Shown piece after piece: positions 26,709-35,859 of a stretch of 64,000 nt of DNA. Within the stretch, counting starts at the first letter, position 1. The number at the start of each line of letters is the position of its first letter. Under the pieces are notes generated by a model. That model searched no databases and had not been told where the DNA came from. It saw only the letters and a list, made by a program, of their open reading frames with translations. Source of the DNA: Lachnospiraceae bacterium UBA7143 (lineage in GTDB: Bacteria; Bacillota; Clostridia; Lachnospirales; Lachnospiraceae); assembly GCA_002491905.1 (NCBI GenBank), contig DKWV01000026.1, forward strand, positions 1-64,000. Direction: 5' to 3'. The translations under genes were made by a program, and so were the position numbers.

Positions 26709-27713
26709 TTATTTGAATAGATATTCATAAATATTTCCCAACTGCTTCACATCCTGCCGCTTACTAATTGTAATCGGAGACACATTTATCTCGCCAAACG
26801 CCTTCATAATCTTTTCTATATTCCTGCACTCCATTGCTTTCTGGGCCGAATAGAGCGACCTCTTCTCTGGGATAAGCACCACTAATCTCAGCATCCGTCT
26901 CCGTAATCGCCCATCTCCAATCTCCCCGCAAATAATCTCCGCTGCCTTATCTTTTTTATAAAAATTCCCAAACGGCACTATTTTAGCAAAGATTTCTAAG
27001 AAAATATCGTTACGGTTCTTCATTAAATCGGCGATTTGCTCCTTAATATCTGTCCTATCTGTATAAGCCCGTATCGCCTTAGGCTTTGTTAACCTCACTT
27101 CCGTCCGCAGTATACCTTCTGTCTCTTTTACTATTTTCCTATATTGTTTATCCGAAGATTTCTTTTGCTCAAACTGTCCTCTGCACATACCTTCCAGATC
27201 ATAAAGGAAAAATGTAATTCCATTGCTTATCCCCTCCCAACACAAACTATCAATATCCTCGAAGCAATTATGATCTACTGGCTTAAAGCCTTTCACCTTG
27301 CCAACTCTCTGTAAAACCCTCAAATACGCTGGAACACCCTCCCGGCTGCCAACGTTCATATCCGTAATAAAAACAGCCCCTGATAAGCAGAAATCATCCA
27401 TATTATACTTATGATTGAAATATTCCCCTAACCTTTTATCGAGCCTGTGGAGGAATTTATCCGGACCAGTTTTATCATAGTCCATCATCCGCCCTGCATT
27501 AATGACCACTTTTATTCTTTTCTTATATTGGCTATCCCGATAGGTAACGGTTATCCCGTTGTCTGCCATCAATTGGTCTACATACTCATCATCTTTCTCC
27601 TCCAAATGATCTGCTTTTTTATGCGCATGATTTAAAAGCTTATGAAATTTTACATTATCCAACACCATAGACAGTTCATAAATTTGATTTATATACATAT
27701 ACTTTTCCTCCAA
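26709..27713 (-). CDS. Hypothetical protein, possible replication initiator
   Basis: 334 residues, starting MEEKYMYINQIYELSMVLDN. The middle holds the basic segment EGILRTEVRLTKPKAIRAY, reminiscent of phage or plasmid replication initiators that carry an LRxEV strand, and there is a strongly basic region RLRRRMLRLVVLIPEKR. A catalytic tyrosine or HUH motif is not evident. It lies next to the primase-helicase gene on the same strand. The initiator role is a guess from composition and context. Confidence 0.55.
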   Translation of the reverse strand: MEEKYMYINQIYELSMVLDNVKFHKLLNHAHKKADHLEEKDDEYVDQLMADNGITVTYRDSQYKKRIKVVINAGRMMDYDKTGPDKFLHRLDKRLGEYFNHKYNMDDFCLSGAVFITDMNVGSREGVPAYLRVLQRVGKVKGFKPVDHNCFEDIDSLCWEGISNGITFFLYDLEGMCRGQFEQKKSSDKQYRKIVKETEGILRTEVRLTKPKAIRAYTDRTDIKEQIADLMKNRNDIFLEIFAKIVPFGNFYKKDKAAEIICGEIGDGRLRRRMLRLVVLIPEKRSLYSAQKAMECRNIEKIMKAFGEINVSPITISKRQDVKQLGNIYEYLFK

Positions 27714-27924
27714 TATGCAAATATTTTTTACATATTGGTCGGTGTGGTTTCATATTCTATACAGTTTAAAGCCGTATGATTACATATACGGACGTTCCCG
27801 CTATTTATCTGATGGTGTTTTACATTATGAATATAAAATCCGCTTCGCATATTAACACTATTATAATGAGCCAAAGGACAATCGGCGCGACTAAATGGCC
27901 ACGCCGTTATATTATATAGCTCTT

Positions 27925-30597
27925 CTAATTTTCCTCAAAATTAAAGTCTTGAACCATCGTTGCCTGGCTTAGGGGGAAATTAGAAAAAAGATTCACAGTA
28001 CATGCGTTTCGGAGGAGTCGTGCCCGACCCACGGCTTGCTCCAATTCGCTCTCGATCATCCACAGATGGATCTTCCTCAGTTTTTCATTCTGAAATGTCG
28101 TAAACGGAAACCGGTATCCGTTGTAATCTATAGTCTGGAGCAACATTTTTTCCTCTTCGTCAAATTCTACTCCCATTGAAAATGCCACCAGTTTATATAG
28201 AAATTCTGCATGGTATGGCGTACCCACTACAAGTATATCCTTTCCTTCCAGCATATTGCTGCCCTCCGTATTTCCAAAATGCAGCGGTCCTATCCTTTCT
28301 TTCATAAAAGTGATTGTCCTATTTGCATCCATGCAAAAACGCTTCATTAATTTTCCAACAATGCCCTTATTATTATTCAGGCACGAACGGCTCATGGATT
28401 TTCCGCAGTATTGTTTCAGTTCTCCCATGTATTCTGCTTTTTTACACTCATAAAAATCTATGTTCTCTCTTCCAAAATACCAGCCGCATATATCTTCATC
28501 TGCTGTAGCCGAAACCATGATATATTTTTCACCCGGAAAGTTTACAGGTTTTAAAAAGGCAAATGTGTCCTCGGCCAGGTTCTCTTCCTTCTCACACCGC
28601 CGCAGATAAAACCACTCTGACCGGCAAAATGACGGAATATCAAACGGCATTGATTTCTTATCCCTGTCATCATCCCACTCAAACCCTTCCACATGAATAC
28701 ATGTCTGTGTCTCTGATGCTTTCAACAGCTTCTTTATCTTTTTTGACAGCCGTGGATCTGTTGTTTTCCTTTTAAGTCTTTTCAGATCCGAAATGCTTAT
28801 CTCCCCCTGATTGGATATGACGCTCTTGAAAATAATGTCTTCATCAATAATGATAGAATCAAATTCATCAAGCCTCTCTTTATCCATGCTCAATAGATAC
28901 CTCTGTGTAGTAATGACGCAACCTTCCCATGTTTTCAACTTTTCGCGCTTCTCCATATATTTCCGAAGGCAGGGAATATCTTTTTTCTCCAGTTCTTTTT
29001 GAATATAGGGGTGGACTAAATACGGCCGACCCTCTTTATACATCCTCTGAATGTGCTTCCATATATCAGACGGTATTTTGCTCTTGATCGCTTCGAGGGA
29101 AGGTGTTTTCATAACTTCTATTCCCAACTTTTTAGCCTTTTTAAAGATCTCATCTTTCAAAAGATTTGTCGGTACTGCAATCAGGAATCTCATATCTGGG
29201 TATTCCTGCATGAGTTTTATATAGCTAAAGCTTTTGCCAGCCCCAGTCATTGCTTTAATAATATAATGTTTTCTCCCACAGGCATGAAAAGCTCTGTCGA
29301 TGGCATCATAAACATCATCCTGCATTTCTTCTATAGAATAAAATGTTTCATGGTATCCTGCGATCTTTTCCATGCTCCTGCGTTTTGTATGTATTGTCGA
29401 AAGGATATTCTTACTATGTTGACATTCCTCATGGTATGGACAGTATTTATCACAGGACTGCGGATAATACTTATGCTCTTCCATATAAGAAAGATGTATT
29501 TCCCATTTCTCATTCTTAGCGCCATCTGAATATATATCCGGGTATTCCAATCTCTTTTCCATGAAATATTTTGTACCAGTCTCTATCTGTATCAGATTTG
29601 TTGCAATACCAAACAATTCATCATGGGACAACTTTCTACTGGCATTAACAAAATCTTGAAACAACTTACACTTATTCATTTCCTGCAAAACTCCGGATCT
29701 GTATTGTTTATGATTTGCAGCTTTTTCATCCGGAGTTTTGACAGAAGAACCTCTGGTGCCATTGAAATTTATAATATAATATTGATTTGGGAAAATTTCG
29801 CCATTTTCTTTTATAGAATCTTGATCATATATAATAGCTGTTGGCGAATTTTTCCCATTTTTAGTATATTGATCTGCACCAGTATCTTCTGTCGGATCAT
29901 CTGGTTCTGGCAGATGATCCGCTACTCTAATATCCAATAAACCCTTTTTAGTTAATGCAATTCCTGTTTCTTTAGAAAACTTTGCTATGTGTTCCTTATA
30001 ATGATTATCTTTATATCTTTTTCTCATGCAGTAAGTATAATTTCTAAAAATAGATTCTATATTGAACGCTGGTACATTATCATCGTAGTAAAGCAATTCC
30101 TTACCACCAAAATACAGCTTGGAAACATCCTTATAGCATGACGGATCGGCCTCCGGGAACATCTTACCCATAGCAAGCTGCATGGCTTCTGCCACTCTCC
30201 TGTCCGATATGGAAACATCGTTTAAGAATACTACCCTGAATTTATCATGCTGCGTACTCGACAACGTATCATATGCAAACAGAATCGGAATTTCGTAAAA
30301 ATCTGCCCTTTCCTTTACTTCATGAAATGTGATTTTATTCTTGGGATCTTTATTATCAAAATCCAATGCGAATAGCTGTTGCTGCTCAAAATTATCCTTA
30401 TTACGTCTCCCATTTTTAAAGGTAGCCGGACTAAAAGTACATCCTTCACTTCCGATTCTGATAACCGCTTCCTGTAATTCATCCTGCTTTAATTTTTGAA
30501 CTGATCTGGCTATTCTGTTATTGATCCGCCCTATCTCATCACCAGAAGGTTTTGATTGGAAATTTTGTTTGTCATAAGAAATTTGAATCGTATTCAT
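27925..30597 (-). CDS. Primase-helicase fusion replication protein
   Basis: About 890 residues. The N-terminal part looks like an archaeo-eukaryotic primase: LFALDFDNKD (residues 76-84) supplies the D-x-D metal motif and FRVVFLND a following strand. A Cys cluster (CDKYCPYHEEC, near 382-392) may bind zinc. From about 440 a superfamily 2-type helicase follows, with Walker A MTGAGKSFSY, Walker B IIIDEDIIFK, an SATADED motif III and QAVGRARLL as motif VI. Such fusions initiate replication of phages and plasmids. The ATG at 30597 has AAAGGAGATGATTTT upstream; an earlier in-frame codon would add 31 poor residues. It probably drives replication of the excised element. Confidence 0.8.
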   Translation of the reverse strand: MNTIQISYDKQNFQSKPSGDEIGRINNRIARSVQKLKQDELQEAVIRIGSEGCTFSPATFKNGRRNKDNFEQQQLFALDFDNKDPKNKITFHEVKERADFYEIPILFAYDTLSSTQHDKFRVVFLNDVSISDRRVAEAMQLAMGKMFPEADPSCYKDVSKLYFGGKELLYYDDNVPAFNIESIFRNYTYCMRKRYKDNHYKEHIAKFSKETGIALTKKGLLDIRVADHLPEPDDPTEDTGADQYTKNGKNSPTAIIYDQDSIKENGEIFPNQYYIINFNGTRGSSVKTPDEKAANHKQYRSGVLQEMNKCKLFQDFVNASRKLSHDELFGIATNLIQIETGTKYFMEKRLEYPDIYSDGAKNEKWEIHLSYMEEHKYYPQSCDKYCPYHEECQHSKNILSTIHTKRRSMEKIAGYHETFYSIEEMQDDVYDAIDRAFHACGRKHYIIKAMTGAGKSFSYIKLMQEYPDMRFLIAVPTNLLKDEIFKKAKKLGIEVMKTPSLEAIKSKIPSDIWKHIQRMYKEGRPYLVHPYIQKELEKKDIPCLRKYMEKREKLKTWEGCVITTQRYLLSMDKERLDEFDSIIIDEDIIFKSVISNQGEISISDLKRLKRKTTDPRLSKKIKKLLKASETQTCIHVEGFEWDDDRDKKSMPFDIPSFCRSEWFYLRRCEKEENLAEDTFAFLKPVNFPGEKYIMVSATADEDICGWYFGRENIDFYECKKAEYMGELKQYCGKSMSRSCLNNNKGIVGKLMKRFCMDANRTITFMKERIGPLHFGNTEGSNMLEGKDILVVGTPYHAEFLYKLVAFSMGVEFDEEEKMLLQTIDYNGYRFPFTTFQNEKLRKIHLWMIESELEQAVGRARLLRNACTVNLFSNFPLSQATMVQDFNFEEN

Positions 30598-30654
30598 AAA
30601 ATCATCTCCTTTAAAATTTTTTAAATTTCTGTAGGAGTGATCACAAAAAAATTT

Positions 30655-30685
30655 GCAAAAAAAGAAGGACAGAATTGCTCTGTCC
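30655..30685 (-). terminator. Intrinsic terminator upstream of the primase-helicase
   Basis: GGACAGA and TCTGTCC (30667-30673, 30679-30685) form a 7-bp stem with a 5-nt loop; TTCTTTTTTT follows on the minus strand. It ends the 68-residue gene and separates it from the replication gene. Confidence 0.85.
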
Positions 30686-30766
30686 CTCATCCTTCTGGTT
30701 ATGATTCATAAAATTACTATCCCACTGCATTTACAGTGTTACAATCATACATCTTTCTCCAATAAA

Positions 30767-30973
30767 TTAATGATTATCCACATCTTTTAGCAGCATATCT
30801 ATCTCCTCAAGACTCATATCCGGCTGTTCCTGTTTTTCCTTGGTATAATCCCCATATCCCATATCATACTGCTGCATAAATTTCACCATTCCAACAGGCC
30901 CTAATGCTTCCTGTAACGCCTTCATTCCTGCATTTCTCACATCAATCGGGCTGCTCAAATTAACATCTACCAT
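30767..30973 (-). CDS. Hypothetical small acidic protein
   Basis: 68 residues, mainly helical (VRNAGMKALQEALGPVGMVKFMQQYDMGYGDYTKEK), with an acidic tail (SLEEIDMLLKDVDNH). GGGAGGTG precedes the ATG. Small proteins with this GPVGMVKFMQQYD-like core are common in gut Firmicutes, often next to toxin-like genes, and may be antitoxins. No DNA-binding motif is evident. Function unassigned. Confidence 0.65.
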   Translation of the reverse strand: MVDVNLSSPIDVRNAGMKALQEALGPVGMVKFMQQYDMGYGDYTKEKQEQPDMSLEEIDMLLKDVDNH

Positions 30974-31062
30974 TCAGGTCACCTCCCATGCAAATCCACA
31001 CATATCTGCTTCTACGACAATCTCCTTAATATGCCTTCAAAAACCATAGCTAATATGAGCAT

Positions 31063-31647
31063 TTAATTTATATATTCTATTATTCCGCTTAATCTTTCTA
31101 TATCATCATTACTCCAATATTGATTATTCCAATGATAATATATGTTTTTACGTTTCTTAAATATTCTGAATGGTTCTCTCGTGTTATCATATATATGCAG
31201 GATATCACAAATCTCTACTAACCTTGGAATCAGAGCAAGCGCCTTATCATATCTTGACCTGATTTTTTCTTCTGGAACGCCATGCCCACCCAGTGCTTCT
31301 CTGGCCTGTACTCTTGCAACATTTATATCTACATTGGACGTCAAAACATAAATACCCCTGACAAAATATCCCTGATCTTTGGCTTTTTGTAATAGCAGCA
31401 GATTTCTATCAGTGGATAGCACTGTCTCAAAAGTAAAATCCTTTTTATTTTCTATCATGTATTCCCGTAATTCTTCCGCCTTTACCGCCGCTTCCAGATC
31501 CGTACACAGAGTCGTTCTTTTTATATCGTCTGCATTGATATACTCGCCCCCGACTTTTGCCATCTGTGTAATTGTTGATTTTCCGCTCCCATTCGGTCCT
31601 GCAAACACAATCACTTCCGGAAGTCTTACCATGCTATTTTCCGACAT
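31063..31647 (-). CDS. Zeta-toxin-like P-loop kinase
   Basis: About 194 residues. A Walker A, FAGPNGSGKSTITQ, is followed by YINADDIKR and FTFETVLSTDRN. These are the pattern of zeta/PezT-type kinases, which phosphorylate UDP-N-acetylglucosamine and poison wall synthesis when freed from an antitoxin. The ATG at 31647 sits behind GGGAGGCGGGAGT, inside the 3' end of the upstream small gene; the 15-nt overlap implies coupled expression. Zeta-fold kinases with other substrates exist, so the toxic activity is an inference. Confidence 0.8.
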   Translation of the reverse strand: MSENSMVRLPEVIVFAGPNGSGKSTITQMAKVGGEYINADDIKRTTLCTDLEAAVKAEELREYMIENKKDFTFETVLSTDRNLLLLQKAKDQGYFVRGIYVLTSNVDINVARVQAREALGGHGVPEEKIRSRYDKALALIPRLVEICDILHIYDNTREPFRIFKKRKNIYYHWNNQYWSNDDIERLSGIIEYIN

Positions 31648-31828
31648 ACTCCCGCCTCCCGTCCGGATATTCAAGATACGCTCTTTTTGTCTCATCATCG
31701 TATCCTGCAATGGGCAGGCCCTTTATTTTTCTCACTTCATTATCTATTCTTATTGACTCCTTGAATCTTATTGTTAATTCCTCATCAGAAATTCCACAGG
31801 TGGAATCCAATTCATTTATAACTGTCAT
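31634..31828 (-). CDS. Probable antitoxin partner of the zeta-like kinase
   Basis: 64 residues (MTVINELDSTCGISDEELTI...), charged, with an apparent helical first half and a Tyr-rich C-terminus ending DGRREYVGK. It begins the two-gene operon and overlaps the kinase start, the usual order of antitoxin before toxin. Not recognisably an epsilon-type antitoxin, so the role is from context only. AAGGAGGCAGTTA upstream of the ATG is a strong ribosome site. Confidence 0.7.
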   Translation of the reverse strand: MTVINELDSTCGISDEELTIRFKESIRIDNEVRKIKGLPIAGYDDETKRAYLEYPDGRREYVGK

Positions 31829-31946
31829 TAACTGCCTCCTTCCCAGCTTCCTATACTCGGTGTGTAAAACGAACCATTGATTTGCTTATGCTATCCGTAT
31901 CCAATCTTCTTATTTCTCTATATTGTACTCTATCTAAAATATTTGT

Positions 31947-32042
31947 TCAATCATTCTTATTTTCACACATGCCAAAATCCAATTTATATCTATATGATTT
32001 AGCCGTGGTATCAGGTGGTATCGTGGTATCTGTACCGCTCAT
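31947..32042 (-). CDS. Possible 31-residue protein
   Basis: An ATG at 32042 preceded by AGGGGTGGT opens a 31-codon frame (MSGTDTTIPPDTTAKSYRYK...). Its Thr-rich start is encoded by a GTGGTATC repeat, so it may be a by-product of that repeat. Weak support. Confidence 0.2.
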   Translation of the reverse strand: MSGTDTTIPPDTTAKSYRYKLDFGMCENKND

Positions 32043-32048
32043 ACCACC
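32005..32048. repeat. GTGGTATC direct repeats and inverted partner
   Basis: GTGGTATC occurs at 32005, 32015 and 32023. GGTGGTAT (32014-32021) is also complementary to 32041-32048 across a 19-nt loop. It may be a small iteron set, an operator or a hairpin. A second perfect stem (GGCGCA with TGCGCC, 32096-32112) lies close by. Confidence 0.45.
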
Positions 32049-32120
32049 CCTGCCAACACCCGTGCGCCGATATCTGGCGCAGCAGATCAGCGAATGGCGC
32101 AAAAAGTGCGCCTCATATCA

Positions 32121-32423
32121 TTACTGCGCCATGTGCGCGGTCTCTTCTAGCTCCATCCGGAGCCTGATTCCGTCCTCCATCCCGAAGCGGTATGCAGCCG
32201 CGCCGTATACCGCGCCGAAATGGTTGTTTACCGTTATCGCCTGGTCAACCGCGCTTTTCTGTTCCCTTGTAAGCCCCAGTCCATCCAGCCTGTCAAAAAC
32301 CTCCTGCTGTTCTGCTAATGCCTCCTGATAGTCTTTATCTTTCGCCAGAACCGCATCCAAAGCATCCCCCGTCCTGTGCGCCGCTATTATCTCCAAAAGA
32401 CCATTTTTCTCCATTCTGTCCAC
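32121..32423 (-). CDS. DUF6809-like helical protein
   Basis: 100 residues, all-helical. It begins MDRMEKNGLLEIIAAHRTGD, followed by a long helix pair and FGAVYGAAAYRFGMEDGIRLRMEL. It resembles the small DUF6809 proteins found in mobile elements of gut Clostridia; function unknown. Composition here is less AT-rich than in the zeta-toxin region, marking the start of the right half of the element. Confidence 0.6.
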   Translation of the reverse strand: MDRMEKNGLLEIIAAHRTGDALDAVLAKDKDYQEALAEQQEVFDRLDGLGLTREQKSAVDQAITVNNHFGAVYGAAAYRFGMEDGIRLRMELEETAHMAQ

Positions 32424-32500
32424 CTCTTTTCTCTGTATATTTCACCATGCGTACTTTATCCGGCACTTAACCTAGATTACATACACTCATTTTCTCTGGT

Positions 32501-32566
32501 TAAAAGAGGGCATAAAAAGAGCAGAGCCTCCTATCCCTGATAAGATTTCCTACTTTCATGCCCTCT
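32501..32566 (-). terminator. Structured terminator-like element after DUF5688 gene
   Basis: AGAGGGCAT (32505-32513) pairs perfectly with 32558-32566, closing a 44-nt loop, and TTTT follows on the minus strand. The long loop makes this unusual; it may be a terminator or the end of a small RNA. Confidence 0.4.
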
Positions 32567-32582
32567 CAGCAGTCATCCGCCA

Positions 32583-33494
32583 TCATGCAACGATTTTTAA
32601 AATCTCCTCATCCCTGCTGTACACATACACATGATAAGATAAGCGTTCTTCCACATCTACCTCCGTATCATTGACTTCCCGCACCTTTGCCGCCAGTCCC
32701 TCATACTCTGTTGCATCTTTTGGAGGAAGTATGATAGTTTCATGCACAGAACTTGGAAGTACAATAAATCCGTCCCCTACTTTATCCGCGACCATCCGCA
32801 GGGTTTTCTTATCAAGGATTTCCGCTGCCCCAAACCGCCTGCGGTGATTCGTCAGGATATACATATCCGTATCATGTGGAGCATTACGGTCTTCTTTCGG
32901 GAAGGTAATCCCCGCTATCCGTTTTACAATCGTTTCGAGCGTGATAAGATCAGTTTCCCCGTCAGCACGCATATTCCTCATCGCCGTCTGATAAAGATTT
33001 TCTTCTTCCTGCCCCCATATCTCCATATGCCCGTTATAGATAAGAACTGTCCCGATGTCTTCCCGCGCATGATTCCTAGCCACAGCATAGTAGACCACCG
33101 CCAGATCCAGAAAGTTCCTGTGCGGTATCTTTTCAAGCAGTTCCTTATTCTGCTTGGCATTAACAAGTTTCGGGTAAATATCACCGTGGACAGTTTCCCA
33201 GTTGCGGAATCCCGACAGATCGACATCCGGCATATCTTCCCCATATTTCAGGATCAGTCGGTATACCTCATCCACAATCTCATCAAATTTCATCCCATCA
33301 GATTCATATTCCCGGTAAAACTCATCCAGATATACGCACGGCCCGATATCTGTTTCTTCTTTCACAACAACCGCGATCCCGGCCTGCTTCACATTATTAT
33401 TTCTTATCACATCATGTTTCTTTACCTGAAATGCGCCGTCTGCCCTCGCACGTATTTCCTGTAAGATATTTTCTCTAAATTCCTCAAAACTCAT
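32583..33494 (-). CDS. DUF5688 family protein
   Basis: 303 residues. It is a soluble protein of a family frequent on mobile elements of Lachnospiraceae, of unknown role. It begins MSFEEFRENILQEIRARADG, includes GIAVVVKEETDIGPCVYLDEFY, and has the late segment ILTNHRRRFGAAEILDKK. No catalytic motif is visible. It follows the Sak gene by 33 bp and is likely in the same operon as Sak and the YqaJ nuclease, which suggests a link to DNA processing or host takeover, though that is only context. Confidence 0.75.
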   Translation of the reverse strand: MSFEEFRENILQEIRARADGAFQVKKHDVIRNNNVKQAGIAVVVKEETDIGPCVYLDEFYREYESDGMKFDEIVDEVYRLILKYGEDMPDVDLSGFRNWETVHGDIYPKLVNAKQNKELLEKIPHRNFLDLAVVYYAVARNHAREDIGTVLIYNGHMEIWGQEEENLYQTAMRNMRADGETDLITLETIVKRIAGITFPKEDRNAPHDTDMYILTNHRRRFGAAEILDKKTLRMVADKVGDGFIVLPSSVHETIILPPKDATEYEGLAAKVREVNDTEVDVEERLSYHVYVYSRDEEILKIVA

Positions 33495-33527
33495 TGTTTA
33501 TCCTTTACCCTCCATTCTTTTCTGCGG

Positions 33528-34349
33528 CTATGCCGCCTCTGTCGATTTCGTCCGTTTTAACGCTGACATCACCCTGCCATAGAGTTCTGCGCTCATCGTT
33601 CCCGGCTCCTGTATCTGGTACCGGCTCTGCACCGTCTCCATTGTTACACCCGTCCTGTCAAGTTCCGCCTGCAGGGAATCCATCTGCTCCTTAGATATAG
33701 AAGCGGGAGCCTTCCGTGCTTTTCCCGCTGTATCCTTCTGCGCTGTCTTTTGCGCCGTTTCTGCTTTACTCCCATTTCCCGCAGCAGTTCTCCCTTTATG
33801 GCCGCCTGTAGTCCCTGCGCCTTTTTCTTTCAGTTCGTATACCGTCTGTCCCCTGTCATTTACGATCACAAGGGCGCAGATCTCCCGGTCGTCATTGTAC
33901 CCGATCGAAGATACCGAGAAGCGGTCATTGCAGGAAAACCGCTTCACTTTATTCTGGTCTTCCTTATATGTGATCGCCGCCTTTCCAGCCGGTATCCAGA
34001 TAAAAGGCGCCGTATAGAGTTCCCTGCCGATACCCCAATTGAAACATGCACGTTTGAAGCTGTCGGATGCCTGCCCCTTCTCTTTCTCCGAATAACTCAT
34101 GGTTCCCACATCCTGCTTTGCTACCCATTCCCCGGTTTCCTTATCAAGAATCTCCACCGTGCAGTAAAGGTTACCCTCTATGCTCTGGTGGCTCCGCTTC
34201 CACCCAAAAGGCCCGAAGGTCTCATCAAGGATACGCTGGTCTACCCTGGCATCCTTATAGAGTAAGACGCTCAGACCGTTTTCCTTGATCACGGACACCC
34301 TGCACTCGATCTCATCCGCTTTAAGCAGCCTGATCAGGTTCTGTTCCAT
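33528..34349 (-). CDS. Sak-like Rad52/22 single-strand annealing protein
   Basis: About 273 residues. The N-terminal 160 residues match the Rad52-like Sak fold: WKRSHQSIEGNLYCTVEILD and then TMSYSEKEKGQASDSFKRAC, a signature of phage annealing proteins. A Lys/Ala-rich linker and a C-terminal helical domain (SISKEQMDSLQAELDRTGV) follow. It would anneal complementary strands made by the YqaJ exonuclease two genes upstream. The ATG at 34349 has AAGGAGGGCAAAG in front; the gene overlaps the DUF3848 gene by 29 bp. Confidence 0.85.
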   Translation of the reverse strand: MEQNLIRLLKADEIECRVSVIKENGLSVLLYKDARVDQRILDETFGPFGWKRSHQSIEGNLYCTVEILDKETGEWVAKQDVGTMSYSEKEKGQASDSFKRACFNWGIGRELYTAPFIWIPAGKAAITYKEDQNKVKRFSCNDRFSVSSIGYNDDREICALVIVNDRGQTVYELKEKGAGTTGGHKGRTAAGNGSKAETAQKTAQKDTAGKARKAPASISKEQMDSLQAELDRTGVTMETVQSRYQIQEPGTMSAELYGRVMSALKRTKSTEAA

Positions 34350-34695
34350 CTTTGCCCTCCTTTTCCGCATCTGTATTTACCTTCCCCGGAATCTCTTCCA
34401 GTTCCCTGCACGCATACTCCTTAAGCTCCACATAAAAACTGTCCTCCCTGTCCAGCCATTCCTGATAAAGATGGTCCAGTATGCCAAAACCCATCCCCAG
34501 AAGTTCCCTTATTATGCTACCCTGTAAATTTTCTGTATGTACTAACAGAATTTCGTACAGATTCACATAAATTTCAATCCTGTAAGAAGCCTTGAAAATA
34601 TCCTCTTTCCCCTGTTGGAGCATGGAATCCTTGAAAAGCTGCAGTTCCATATGCAGCCTCGCCCGCAGTAATTCCCTCAGTTCCTTATCATCCAT
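34321..34695 (-). CDS. DUF3848-like protein
   Basis: 124 residues, helical, beginning MDDKELRELLRARLHMELQL and containing YVELKEYACRELEE. DUF3848 proteins occur on phages and conjugative elements of gut Firmicutes; function unknown. It lies between the YqaJ nuclease and Sak genes and overlaps the latter, so it is co-expressed with the recombination pair. Confidence 0.65.
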   Translation of the reverse strand: MDDKELRELLRARLHMELQLFKDSMLQQGKEDIFKASYRIEIYVNLYEILLVHTENLQGSIIRELLGMGFGILDHLYQEWLDREDSFYVELKEYACRELEEIPGKVNTDAEKEGKDGTEPDQAA

Positions 34696-34706
34696 AGCCA
34701 GTCCCC

Positions 34707-35636
34707 CTATGCCGCTTTCACTTCAAACCGTCTGGAATGGGAAACTTTACCGTAATTGGCATAAAGTTCCGGCCGCTCCTCCTTAATGCGCTTGGTATCC
34801 AATTTCGTAGAGTCGATATTTTTCCATGTGACGCGAAAAGCTTCACTGCTCGCCAGTTCATTGTCCTGCATGAAAAGTTTCACCTCCTGCTCAATCTGCT
34901 TCTGTTCCTCCTGCAGTTCCGCAATAAAACCAAGGATTTCCTCGCGCCGCCGTAGCTTTTCATCAAACCCGATCAGTTCGATCGCGCTGGCTTTCCTTGC
35001 GGTATGGAAATACTGTTCCAGCACCTCGTCACAGGCCCTGCTCCCATCCGGCGGCGGGATAATGCCCGGCACCACATGATGGTTCCAGAAATCATCTTCT
35101 ACCGCTATGAGCCGCCCGATCAGTTCCTCATCCCACTCCAGTCTGCGGTAGGTAAATTCCCTGCCTAAGATGACTGCCGCGATATACCATATGCGCTTTC
35201 CCGTCACCGCCATGTAATGATAACACTGCATGACATAATGGAGCGGGATATTCCCGTCCGCCCATTTGTCCGCATTGTAGGCGCTGGCTGTCTTACATTC
35301 CAGCCCCGCGTCTTCGCCCACTACCATCCTGTCCACATCTGCGATCATAAAGGGATGCTCCACGCTCCGGTACATGAAGTTAGATTTCCGCACCTTTAAC
35401 CCGGTCGCCTCCATAAAACGCTGCGCCACATAATCCTCCAGATCATGACCGATACAGATTGCCTCACTGTCCTGCTCTTCCACCGATTCACTTGTTTTGT
35501 CCTGAAATACTTTCATTGCGCTGCTGTAGGGATTCACACCGCAGATTGCCCCTGCGTCAGAGCCGCCGATCCCTGATTTTCTCAAGCGGAGCCATTCCAT
35601 ATTACTGACTCCTGTTAATGCTATTTTTTCAAACAT
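34707..35636 (-). CDS. YqaJ-type phage recombinase exonuclease
   Basis: 309 residues. It is a 5'-3' exonuclease of the lambda exonuclease/PD-(D/E)XK group. The fold's start is RKSGIGGSDAGAICGVNPY and the active site is visible as ADVDRMV (Asp) and LECKTASAY (Glu, Lys). The C-terminal coiled coil (LRRREEILGFIAELQEEQK) is typical of YqaJ proteins. Together with Sak it forms a two-component single-strand annealing recombination system like lambda Exo-Beta. AGGAGGAACAAC precedes the ATG. Confidence 0.93.
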   Translation of the reverse strand: MFEKIALTGVSNMEWLRLRKSGIGGSDAGAICGVNPYSSAMKVFQDKTSESVEEQDSEAICIGHDLEDYVAQRFMEATGLKVRKSNFMYRSVEHPFMIADVDRMVVGEDAGLECKTASAYNADKWADGNIPLHYVMQCYHYMAVTGKRIWYIAAVILGREFTYRRLEWDEELIGRLIAVEDDFWNHHVVPGIIPPPDGSRACDEVLEQYFHTARKASAIELIGFDEKLRRREEILGFIAELQEEQKQIEQEVKLFMQDNELASSEAFRVTWKNIDSTKLDTKRIKEERPELYANYGKVSHSRRFEVKAA

Positions 35637-35859
35637 GTTGTTCCTCCTCTGTTTTTGTCCCCAGATATACTGTAAAAAACTTTTCTGATAAAAACTATCC
35701 GGGCAATGTTTCCCTCTTTCCCGGACATTCTGCCCGTTTCATTTTTAGATAAAGAATAAAGACAGCCGGAACATCATGCCCGGCCGCCCTTACTCATCCT
35801 TTATCTTCCCGTGATATACTATTTTCCTTAAGACCAAAAGGTTATTTCCGTTTCCCTGT

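Noticed and set aside
27860..27905. Hairpin after the primase-helicase gene as terminator
   Set aside because: A 7-bp stem can form but there is no T-tract on the minus strand.
31882..32328. 148-codon plus-strand frame
   Set aside because: Antisense to DUF6809 and the repeat region, with no ribosome site and low-complexity residues.
35637..35859. Small frames between DUF932 and YqaJ genes
   Set aside because: Four short frames exist but none has both a ribosome site and protein-like sequence.
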